Source: Faecalimonas sp.
GTDB lineage: Bacteria; Bacillota; Clostridia; Lachnospirales; Lachnospiraceae
Reading direction: 5' to 3'
Length of the DNA: 64,000 nucleotides
Assembly (NCBI GenBank): GCA_029264305.1
Contig: JARICA010000013.1
Location: 41,550-105,549 of the forward strand
Shown: positions 52,020 to 59,323 of the stretch, piece after piece
How positions within the stretch are numbered: position 1 is the first letter of the stretch
Layout: each line of letters opens with the position of its first letter
The notes under the pieces: model-generated
The model's database searches: none
Told to the model about the DNA's origin: nothing
The model's input: the letters and a program-made list of their open reading frames with translations, nothing else
Position numbers and translations under genes: made by a program

Positions 52020-54071
52020 ATGGAAAAACAAATTCAAGAACGTTACACACTTTCAATAGAAAGAATTAGAAATATTGAAACAGAAAAAACAGTAGGAGAA
52101 AAGTTTCAAAAATTTTTCTCAAAAGTTGCTAGCTTTTTACTTGAAATTGACCGAGTAAATCAAGTGTTAAAAAATGATGAATGGAAAAATTTATCATTTG
52201 AAGAAATGCAAAAAGAAAATCAAAAGTTGTATGAAGATATTTTGCCAGAAAATTATGAAAGAAGTTATGCAAACCCCAATTATGCAGTAGAAATGCTTGG
52301 AGAAGAATATGGAAAAATTCTTGCATTTTTATATACAGAAATGCGTGGAGAAATCGCTTACGTATTTGAAAGAAAAGAACTGTATCTCACAATTTGTAAT
52401 GAATTATTTATTGAAATATACAACTGTTTTGAAGGGGAAGAACCTTCTTACGATTCATTAAAAGAAATTGTTTATTGGTATGCGAGCGATTATGCAGATG
52501 TATTTATGGCAGATAGAATCGTTGATCAGATTGATTGGAAACAGGATTTTGCAACAAGAATTATTATGGAAAGTGATTTGAAAGATTTGCGTTATCTGTA
52601 TTCTTATGGAGAATATGTTTCTGAGAATGAAAGAAGAACAGCAGAACATATGAATGAACTTTCAGAGGAAACGATTTGTAAGATGGCAGACACATATACA
52701 GAAGGATATCGTATGTGTTTTGTGAATGGTAGAAAAGATTTATCTAAAAAAGGATCAGTAAATGTACGCTATACATTAGGATTTGAAAGAGTTGTTAAAA
52801 AGGCTATTGAAAACTTTGAAAAAATGGGATTGAAACCAGTTATTTTTCGTGCAGGTGTAAGTGTTTTGACAAAGCGTAAACATTTTAAGACAGGGTACTA
52901 TGGAGCAATCGCTAATAAACAATACGAGTATGATCATGGAGCAGATGCAGGATTGTTTTTAGACAAGAAATTTGTAGAACGAAAATTGGAAGTGTTAAAA
53001 AACACCTATGAAAAACATAAAGAATTAGCAGGACAAATGGCTGGACCAGCAGTTATGGAAGTGTTCGGAGAAGCGCCATTTGCACCACAAAGCAAAAAAA
53101 ATGCTGTTCATTTAACAGAGAAACAGGAACAGTTGGAACTTTTGTATGATAGCAAGTCAGGTCAGATTACAAATGAATATATTAAAGGTGAAGAAAGAGG
53201 ATTTACAATTATTGCATATCCTGTTCCAGAAATTGCAGATAATTACGAAGAAATTTTTGATGAAGTTATTCGTATTAATACATTAGATGCAAGCTTATAT
53301 GAGAGAGTACAACAGACTATTATTGATGCACTTGACCAAGGGGAATATGTTCATATTCTTGGAAAAGGAGAAAATAAAACAGATTTAAAAGTGCAATTGT
53401 ATAAATTGGAAAATCCTGAAAAAGAAACAATTTTTGAAAATTGTGTAGCAGATGCCAATATTCCTGTAGGAGAAGTGTTTACCTCTCCAGTACTTGAAGG
53501 AACAGAAGGTACTTTATATGTGAGTAAAGTTTACTTAAATGAACTTCAATATAGAGATTTAGAAATTACATTTAAAGATGGAAAAATCCAAGAGTATACT
53601 TGTAGTAATTTTGAAGAAGAAGAGGAAAACAAAAAATATATTCATACGAATATTTTATATAATCATGAAACATTGCCGCTTGGTGAATTTGCTATTGGTA
53701 CAAACACAACAGCATATGTTGTGGCAAAAAGATATGGAATTGAAGATAAAATGCCAATTTTGATTGCAGAGAAAATGGGACCACATTTTGCAGTGGGAGA
53801 TACGTGCTATAGCTGGAGTGAAGAAAATAGAATTTACAATCCGAATGGCAAGGAGATTGTGGCAAAAGATAATTCTGTCTCTATTTTACGAAAAGAAGAT
53901 GTAAGTAAAGCGTATTTGCAATGCCATACAGATATTACGATTCCATATGAAGAATTGGAAGAAATTTCTGTTGTAAAACCAAATGGTGAGAAAATCATTA
54001 TTTTGAAAGATACAAAATTTGTGTTAGAAGGAACAGAAATGTTAAATGAACCTTTAGCTGAATTGAATTAA
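52020..54071 (+). CDS. M29-like metallo-aminopeptidase with a long N-terminal extension
   Basis: 683 residues, about 270 more than AmpS/PepS-type M29 enzymes. The C-terminal half has M29-type metal-site motifs: E485 in IPVGEVFTSPV, E556 in LPLGEFAIGTNT, and H589 in MGPHFAVGDTCYSW. The N-terminal 330 residues are mostly helical with no motif I know. They include DATRIIMESDLKDLRYLY-like segments. It probably trims amino-terminal residues from peptides in the cytosol using Zn or Co. It is one base downstream of the small membrane-protein gene (coupled). Confidence 0.78.
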   Translation: MEKQIQERYTLSIERIRNIETEKTVGEKFQKFFSKVASFLLEIDRVNQVLKNDEWKNLSFEEMQKENQKLYEDILPENYERSYANPNYAVEMLGEEYGKILAFLYTEMRGEIAYVFERKELYLTICNELFIEIYNCFEGEEPSYDSLKEIVYWYASDYADVFMADRIVDQIDWKQDFATRIIMESDLKDLRYLYSYGEYVSENERRTAEHMNELSEETICKMADTYTEGYRMCFVNGRKDLSKKGSVNVRYTLGFERVVKKAIENFEKMGLKPVIFRAGVSVLTKRKHFKTGYYGAIANKQYEYDHGADAGLFLDKKFVERKLEVLKNTYEKHKELAGQMAGPAVMEVFGEAPFAPQSKKNAVHLTEKQEQLELLYDSKSGQITNEYIKGEERGFTIIAYPVPEIADNYEEIFDEVIRINTLDASLYERVQQTIIDALDQGEYVHILGKGENKTDLKVQLYKLENPEKETIFENCVADANIPVGEVFTSPVLEGTEGTLYVSKVYLNELQYRDLEITFKDGKIQEYTCSNFEEEEENKKYIHTNILYNHETLPLGEFAIGTNTTAYVVAKRYGIEDKMPILIAEKMGPHFAVGDTCYSWSEENRIYNPNGKEIVAKDNSVSILRKEDVSKAYLQCHTDITIPYEELEEISVVKPNGEKIIILKDTKFVLEGTEMLNEPLAELN

Positions 54072-54112
54072 TTGTTATAAGTATTTATAATCAGTAATTC
54101 AACGTTCATGTG

Positions 54113-54141
54113 TTGACATCTTATAAGCGGATAAGTAAAAT
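54113..54141 (+). promoter_or_regulatory. Promoter of the pur operon
   Basis: TTGACA (54113-54118), 17-nt spacer, TAAAAT (54136-54141). TTATAA occurs five times between 54075 and 54180, and ACTTATAAATA twice (54143-54153, 54173-54183). No PurR box or purine riboswitch is recognisable. Confidence 0.7.
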
Positions 54142-54210
54142 AACTTATAAATAGAAAAGATTTATTTATGAAACTTATAAATAATATATTGCACAGAAGG
54201 GAAGAAAACT

Positions 54211-54723
54211 ATGGCAAAAGTAGGAATTGTAATGGGTAGCGACTCAGATATGAAAGTGATGAGTAAAGCGGCCGATATGTTAGAAAAACTTGGTGTAGAT
54301 TATGAAATGACCATTATTTCAGCACATCGTGAACCAGATGTATTTTATGACTATGCGAAATCAGCGGAAGAAAAAGGTTTTAAAGTAATTATCGCGGGAG
54401 CAGGAATGGCTGCACATTTACCAGGAATGTGTGCTGCAATTTTTCCAATGCCTGTTATTGGGATTCCAATGTCAAGCAAAAATTTAGAAGGTGTAGATGC
54501 ACTGTATTCTATTGTACAGATGCCACCAGGAATTCCAGTTGCTACAGTAGCAATCGATGGTGGGGCTAATGCTGCTATTTTAGCAGCGAAAATTCTTTCT
54601 ACATCAGATAAAGAATTATTAGAACGATTGAAAGCTTATACACAGGAAATGAAAGAAACAGTACAGGCAAAGGCAGAAAAACTTGAAAAATTAGGACATA
54701 AAGAATATTTAAAACAAATGTAA
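54211..54723 (+). CDS. purE: N5-carboxyaminoimidazole ribonucleotide mutase
   Basis: 170 residues, class I PurE. Signature: VGIVMGSDSDMKVM, SAHREPD (catalytic histidine), AGAGMAAHLPGMCAA, PVIGIPMSSKNLEG and QMPPGIPVATVAIDGG. It converts N5-CAIR to CAIR. A PurK partner would be expected but is not in this window. It starts the purE-purM-purN-purD group, with 40 bp before purM. Confidence 0.97.
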   Translation: MAKVGIVMGSDSDMKVMSKAADMLEKLGVDYEMTIISAHREPDVFYDYAKSAEEKGFKVIIAGAGMAAHLPGMCAAIFPMPVIGIPMSSKNLEGVDALYSIVQMPPGIPVATVAIDGGANAAILAAKILSTSDKELLERLKAYTQEMKETVQAKAEKLEKLGHKEYLKQM

Positions 54724-54763
54724 AGCATAGTTACGAATGAGATGAAATAAGTGGAGGTATATC

Positions 54764-55789
54764 ATGGATTACAAGAATGCAGGCGTTGATATTGAAGCTG
54801 GTTATAAATCAGTAGAATTGATGAAGGAACATGTAAAGAAGACAATGCGTCCAGAAGTACTTGGAGGACTTGGTGGATTTTCAGGAGCGTTTTCTTTAGA
54901 AAAAATCAAACAGATGGAAGAGCCGGTATTGCTATCTGGTACAGATGGATGTGGAACAAAAGTAAAACTTGCAATGATTTTAGATAAACACGATACAATC
55001 GGAATTGATGCAGTAGCAATGTGTGTAAATGATATTGCTTGTGCAGGTGGAGAACCATTATTCTTTCTTGACTACATTGCCTGCGGGAAAAATGAACCAG
55101 AAAAAATTGCTACAATCGTAAGTGGTGTAGCAGAAGGATGCCTTCAATCAGGGGCAGCTTTAATCGGTGGGGAAACAGCGGAACATCCAGGACTTATGCC
55201 TGAAGAAGATTATGATCTTGCAGGATTTGCAGTAGGTGTATGTGATAAAAAAGAGATGATCACAGGAGAGGATTTAAAAGCTGGAGATGTTCTTATCGGT
55301 ATGGCATCATCAGGAGTTCATAGCAATGGATTTTCATTAGTTCGTAAAGTGTTTGAAATGAGTGAAACATCATTAAATACATATCATGATAGATTGGGAT
55401 GTACACTTGGAGAAGCTTTGTTAGCACCAACTAAAATTTATGTGAAAGCACTTAAATCTATTAAAGATGAAGGAATTCGTGTGAAAGCATGTAGCCATAT
55501 TACAGGTGGTGGTTTCTATGAAAATATCCCTCGTATGTTAAAAGAAGGAACACATGCTGTAGTGAAAAAAGATAGTTATCCTATGTTGCCAATCTTCCCA
55601 ATGTTAGCAGAACATGGGGATGTTGCGGAAGAAATGATGTATAATACATTTAATATGGGACTTGGTATGATTGTAGCAGTAGATGAAAAGGATGTAGAAG
55701 GTACATTGAAAGCAATTCAGGCAGCAGGAGAAGAGGGATATGTAGTCGGACATATCGAGTCAGGAGATAAAGGAGTAACTTTATGCTAA
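54764..55789 (+). CDS. purM: Phosphoribosylformylglycinamidine cyclo-ligase
   Basis: 341 residues. The N-terminal YKNAGVDIEAGYKSVELMK, LLSGTDGCGTKVKLA, GIDAVAMCVNDIAC and GGETAEHPG are diagnostic. The C-terminal HITGGGFYENIPRML and FNMGLGM are also present. It makes AIR from FGAM using ATP. SD GGAGGT precedes the ATG. Its 3' end overlaps purN by 7 bp, so the two are translationally coupled. Confidence 0.97.
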   Translation: MDYKNAGVDIEAGYKSVELMKEHVKKTMRPEVLGGLGGFSGAFSLEKIKQMEEPVLLSGTDGCGTKVKLAMILDKHDTIGIDAVAMCVNDIACAGGEPLFFLDYIACGKNEPEKIATIVSGVAEGCLQSGAALIGGETAEHPGLMPEEDYDLAGFAVGVCDKKEMITGEDLKAGDVLIGMASSGVHSNGFSLVRKVFEMSETSLNTYHDRLGCTLGEALLAPTKIYVKALKSIKDEGIRVKACSHITGGGFYENIPRMLKEGTHAVVKKDSYPMLPIFPMLAEHGDVAEEMMYNTFNMGLGMIVAVDEKDVEGTLKAIQAAGEEGYVVGHIESGDKGVTLC

Positions 55790-56409
55790 AAGTAGTTGTA
55801 TTGGTTTCGGGTGGCGGAACAAATCTGCAAGCGATTATAGATGCAGTCGAAGCGAAAACAATTACAAATACGGAAATTATAGGGGTAATCAGTAATAATA
55901 AAAATGCATATGCGCTCGAAAGAGCAAAACAGCATGGGATTTTTGGAAAATGTATTTCCCCAAAAGAGTATGATACAAGGGAAGCGTTTAATGATGCTTT
56001 CCTTGAAGAAGTTAATGGGTTAAATCCGGATTTGATTGTTCTTGCAGGTTTTCTTGTTGTTATACCGGAACAAATGATAAAACAGTATGAAAATAAAATT
56101 ATTAATATTCATCCATCCTTAATTCCAGCTTTTTGTGGAAAAGGATATTATGGTTTGAAAGTACATGAAAAAGCATTGGAACGTGGTGTGAAAGTTGTAG
56201 GAGCAACAGTGCATTTTGTAGATGAAGGAACAGACACAGGACCAATTATTTTACAGAAAGCGGTATCTGTTCAGCAAGGTGATACACCAGAAATTCTTCA
56301 ACGCAGGGTAATGGAAGAAGCGGAATGGAAAATTTTACCAGAGGCAATACATTTAATTGCAAATGGAAAAGTAAAAGTAGAAAACAGACAGGTTCAAATT
56401 GAAGGATAA
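55783..56409 (+). CDS. purN: Phosphoribosylglycinamide formyltransferase
   Basis: 208 residues. VVLVSGGGTNLQAIID (phosphate loop), VISNNKNAYALERA, FLVVIPEQMI, NIHPSLIPAFCGKGYYG (catalytic N-x-H) and TVHFVDEGTDTGPII (catalytic aspartate) are intact. It transfers formyl from 10-formyl-THF to GAR, linking to the one-carbon units made by GlyA. It overlaps purM and is followed after 10 bp by purD. Confidence 0.97.
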   Translation: MLKVVVLVSGGGTNLQAIIDAVEAKTITNTEIIGVISNNKNAYALERAKQHGIFGKCISPKEYDTREAFNDAFLEEVNGLNPDLIVLAGFLVVIPEQMIKQYENKIINIHPSLIPAFCGKGYYGLKVHEKALERGVKVVGATVHFVDEGTDTGPIILQKAVSVQQGDTPEILQRRVMEEAEWKILPEAIHLIANGKVKVENRQVQIEG

Positions 56410-56419
56410 GGAGGATATG

Positions 56420-57691
56420 ATGAAAGTATTAATCGTTGGTAGTGGCGGAAGAGAACATGCAATTGCATGGAGTGTGGCAAAAAGCGATAAAGTAGATAAA
56501 ATTTATTGTGCACCAGGAAATGCAGGTATTGCGGAATATGCTGAATGCGTAAATATCGGAGCAATGGAATTTGATAAATTAGTGCAATTTGCAAAAGAAA
56601 AAGAAATCGATTTGACGGTAATTGGTATGGATGATCCTTTGGTAGCAGGAATTGTAGATGCGTTTGAAAAAGAAGGACTTCGTGTATTCGGACCAAATAA
56701 GGCGGCTGCAATATTGGAAGGATCAAAAGCATTTTCAAAAGACTTAATGAAAAAATACAATATTCCAACAGCAGGATATGAAAATTTCGATTCTGCAGAA
56801 GATGCACTTGCATATTTAGAAACAGCTAAATTCCCAATTGTATTAAAAGCAGATGGACTTGCACTTGGAAAAGGTGTTCTAATTTGTAATACACTAGAAG
56901 AAGCAAAAGATGGTGTAAAATCTATTATGTTAGATAAAAAATTTGGAACCGCTGGAAATACAATGGTTATCGAAGAATTTATGACAGGACGTGAAGTGTC
57001 TGTACTTTCTTTTGTAGATGGAAAAACAATTAAAACAATGACCTCTGCTCAAGACCACAAACGAGCAAAAGATGGAGATGAAGGGCTTAACACAGGAGGA
57101 ATGGGCACATTTTCACCAAGTCCTTTCTATACAAAAGAAGTAGAAGAATTTTGTGAAAAATACGTATATCAGGCAACTGTAGATGCAATGAAAGAAGAGG
57201 GAAGAGAATTTAAAGGGATTATTTTCTTTGGCCTTATGCTTACAGAGGACGGACCAAAAGTCTTAGAATACAATGCACGATTCGGTGATCCTGAAACACA
57301 AGTTGTATTGCCAAGAATGAAAACAGATATTATTGATGTATTTGAAGCTTGTATTGATGGTACATTAGATAAAATTGAATTGGAGTTTGAAGATAATGCT
57401 GCGGTTTGTGTTGTTTTAGCATCAGATGGATATCCATTGAGTTATGAAAAAGGATTTGAAATTACAGGATTAGAAGAATTTAAAAACCATGATGGTTACT
57501 ATTGTTTTCATGCTGGAACAAAGTGGGAAGATGGAAAAATAGTAACAAATGGAGGACGTGTACTTGGTGTAACTGCGAAAGGTACAAATTTAAAAGAAGC
57601 AAGAGCTAATGCTTATAAGGCAACTGAGTGGATACAGTTTGCAAATAAATATAAGAGAAATGATATCGGAAAAGCAATTGATGAAGCATAA
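56420..57691 (+). CDS. purD: Phosphoribosylamine-glycine ligase
   Basis: 423 residues from the ATG at 56420, five bases after AAGGAGG. In-frame ATGs at 56399 and 56417 are too close to or upstream of that SD. The ATP-grasp enzyme shows MKVLIVGSGGREHAIAW, GPNKAAAILEGSKAFSK, VLKADGLALGKGV, EEFMTGREVSVLSFVDG and EYNARFGDPETQ. It makes GAR from phosphoribosylamine and glycine. It is the last gene of the pur group, closed by a perfect terminator. Confidence 0.96.
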   Translation: MKVLIVGSGGREHAIAWSVAKSDKVDKIYCAPGNAGIAEYAECVNIGAMEFDKLVQFAKEKEIDLTVIGMDDPLVAGIVDAFEKEGLRVFGPNKAAAILEGSKAFSKDLMKKYNIPTAGYENFDSAEDALAYLETAKFPIVLKADGLALGKGVLICNTLEEAKDGVKSIMLDKKFGTAGNTMVIEEFMTGREVSVLSFVDGKTIKTMTSAQDHKRAKDGDEGLNTGGMGTFSPSPFYTKEVEEFCEKYVYQATVDAMKEEGREFKGIIFFGLMLTEDGPKVLEYNARFGDPETQVVLPRMKTDIIDVFEACIDGTLDKIELEFEDNAAVCVVLASDGYPLSYEKGFEITGLEEFKNHDGYYCFHAGTKWEDGKIVTNGGRVLGVTAKGTNLKEARANAYKATEWIQFANKYKRNDIGKAIDEA

Positions 57692-57698
57692 ATTATAT

Positions 57699-57736
57699 TT
57701 GAGGACGTAGTAATTTTACTACGTCCTCAATTTTTA
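57699..57736. terminator. Bidirectional terminator after purD
   Basis: A perfect 15-bp stem, TTGAGGACGTAGTAA (57699-57713) with TTACTACGTCCTCAA (57716-57730), has a 2-nt loop and TTTTT behind. It also ends the convergent minus-strand pair. The core GGACGTAG is shared with two other hairpins here. Confidence 0.92.
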
Positions 57737-57740
57737 GTTA

Positions 57741-58430
57741 TTATTCTGCCCATCGTTTTTGCGAACTTATCTTTTGGATATACTTGTTTTGCAATATGGT
57801 AAGAATGAGCCATAGCACTACTAAAACTACACAAAAGAATATATTAGGAATATGCAATGTAACAAAAGATATACTTTCTTTCATGTTATATGCGATTAGT
57901 ATAGAAATACCGATAAATATAAAGTAAATAGAGAAGGTTCTTAAAAGTTTTTGATTTAATTTTGGTGTAAAAAATCTGTTTCGATATTTATCGCTAGTAA
58001 TACATTTTAAGTAAATAAACCATATTCCGAAGAAAATAGTTATTCCTAAGAAATTTGCAAGTGTAATTTCTTTCCAAAGTGTTCCACAAATAAGATACAT
58101 AATAGTTAGAGAAATAGAAAAGCAACCGATTATATTTCTGAAATCAAATAACAGATAATCTTTCACAGATTTTTTTGGACAACTCTGTAAAATATCTTCT
58201 GTAACAGCCTGCATATTTTCGCCAAAAAATTCTTCTAAATTACTTCCTTCTAAGTCTTTTTGCAAAGCAATTCCTATTAGCTCTTTACAACATAATTGAA
58301 AATCATAAGGATTTACATCTGAGAATTTTGCATATGAAATCCATTTTTGTAAAGCGTTCAAACTTTTGGTGGATAAGCATGACGATCTGAGTATATTTTC
58401 TTTTTTTAATAATTTTAATTGGTTTTGCAT
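57741..58430 (-). CDS. Membrane protein with N-terminal HAAS-like helical domain
   Basis: 229 residues. The first 100 are soluble and helical with YDFQLCCKELIGIALQKDLE and EFFGENMQAVTEDIL, resembling the HAAS/DUF1048-type domains encoded beside PadR genes. Four hydrophobic helices follow (about 98-115, 126-145, 165-180 and 190-212). It starts 2 bp after the PadR stop on the minus strand. A role in the same stress or transport response as the PadR protein is inferred from that pairing. Confidence 0.7.
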   Translation of the reverse strand: MQNQLKLLKKENILRSSCLSTKSLNALQKWISYAKFSDVNPYDFQLCCKELIGIALQKDLEGSNLEEFFGENMQAVTEDILQSCPKKSVKDYLLFDFRNIIGCFSISLTIMYLICGTLWKEITLANFLGITIFFGIWFIYLKCITSDKYRNRFFTPKLNQKLLRTFSIYFIFIGISILIAYNMKESISFVTLHIPNIFFCVVLVVLWLILTILQNKYIQKISSQKRWAE

Positions 58431-58432
58431 CC

Positions 58433-58765
58433 CTATTCCTCCTTCTCATTGGAAAAAACAAAATTGACTAATTGTGTAACTTCTTTCCAGGCTAAGACAA
58501 ATTCTGCAAGATAGGATTCTCCTAAGCTTGTAATTTGATAATATTTTCTTGAAGGCCCTTTCTCAGAAACACGGAAACAGGAAGAGATATATCCATTTTT
58601 TTCTAAGCGAAGAAGCAAAGGATATATAGTGCCTTCTTTTATAGAGTCGAATCCTTTTTTTTGTAGGGTGGTAACTATTTCATAGCCATAAGTTTCTTTT
58701 GTATGAATGATTTGCAATACGCACCCTTCTTGTAATCCTTTTAATAATTGTGCTTTATCGTACAT
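58433..58765 (-). CDS. PadR-family transcriptional regulator
   Basis: 110 residues from the ATG at 58765, which has AGGTGAT upstream. Longer in-frame readings up to 59080 run through the divergent GntR region and are not credible. The winged helix shows KGLQEGCVLQIIHTKETYGY in one block, GTIYPLLLRLEKNGYI and GPSRKYYQIT. It sits upstream of a HAAS-like membrane protein gene and is divergent from the GntR-clpC operon. The direct repeat in its promoter is a possible operator. Confidence 0.9.
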   Translation of the reverse strand: MYDKAQLLKGLQEGCVLQIIHTKETYGYEIVTTLQKKGFDSIKEGTIYPLLLRLEKNGYISSCFRVSEKGPSRKYYQITSLGESYLAEFVLAWKEVTQLVNFVFSNEKEE

Positions 58766-58781
58766 TTTATCACCTACTTTA

Positions 58782-58816
58782 CATAACATAATACCTTGCA
58801 TAACATAGTAGTTAAA
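58782..58816 (-). promoter_or_regulatory. PadR gene promoter with direct repeats
   Basis: Minus-strand TTTAAC (58816-58811), 17-nt spacer, TATTAT (58793-58788). CATAACATA (plus-strand orientation) occurs twice, at 58782-58790 and 58799-58807. The 17-bp period would place two bound dimers near the same face of the helix. Confidence 0.5.
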
Positions 58817-58861
58817 TAGATTAAAGCATATAAGAGTTAAAAAGTCAATAGAGAGAAAACG

Positions 58862-58888
58862 TTGACAAGAGAGAACCTGTGTTATAAT
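58862..58888 (+). promoter_or_regulatory. Promoter of the GntR-clpC operon
   Basis: TTGACA (58862-58867) and an extended -10 TGTTATAAT (58880-58888) have a short 15-nt spacer, which the extended -10 can compensate. No CtsR heptad repeat (GGTCAAA type) is seen. Confidence 0.6.
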
Positions 58889-58927
58889 ATGAATATAACA
58901 AAAATACAGCAGAGAAAGGGTGAGTAT

Positions 58928-59296
58928 ATGCTGATTGAGATTGATTTTAATAGTGATGAGGCAATTTATATGCAGTTGAGAAATCGAATTATTATAGGAA
59001 TTGCAACAGCAGAGATTCAGGAAGGTGATAGCCTTCCATCTGTCAGACAACTTGCCGAAAATATTGGGATAAATATGCATACAGTGAATAAGGCATACTC
59101 TGTTTTGAAACAGGAAGGGTTTATTCAGTTAGACAGAAGAAAAGGCGCTGTTATTTCATTAGATGTGAATAAAATGCAGGCGTTAGAGGATATGAAAAAT
59201 CAACTTCGCATTATTTTAGCAAAGGGACGGTGCAAAAATATTACAAAAGATGAAGTACATGAGCTTGTGGAGGAGATTTTTAAAGAATATTGCTAA
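58928..59296 (+). CDS. YtrA-type GntR-family regulator
   Basis: 122 residues from the ATG at 58928 (AAAGGGTGAG upstream). A longer frame from 58862 begins inside the promoter. The winged helix is IYMQLRNRIIIGIATAEIQE, LPSVRQLAENIGINMHTVNKAY and FIQLDRRKGAV. The effector domain is only a short helical tail, as in the YtrA subfamily. YtrA regulators usually control an adjacent ABC transporter operon. Here the next gene, 27 bp away, is clpC. Confidence 0.9.
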   Translation: MLIEIDFNSDEAIYMQLRNRIIIGIATAEIQEGDSLPSVRQLAENIGINMHTVNKAYSVLKQEGFIQLDRRKGAVISLDVNKMQALEDMKNQLRIILAKGRCKNITKDEVHELVEEIFKEYC

Positions 59297-59323
59297 TTAT
59301 TATAGAAAGAATAGGAGAATGCA

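Noticed and set aside
58433..59080. 215-residue form of the minus-strand PadR protein
   Set aside because: The extra 105 residues run across its promoter and into the divergent GntR gene. The ATG at 58765 has an RBS and gives the normal PadR length.
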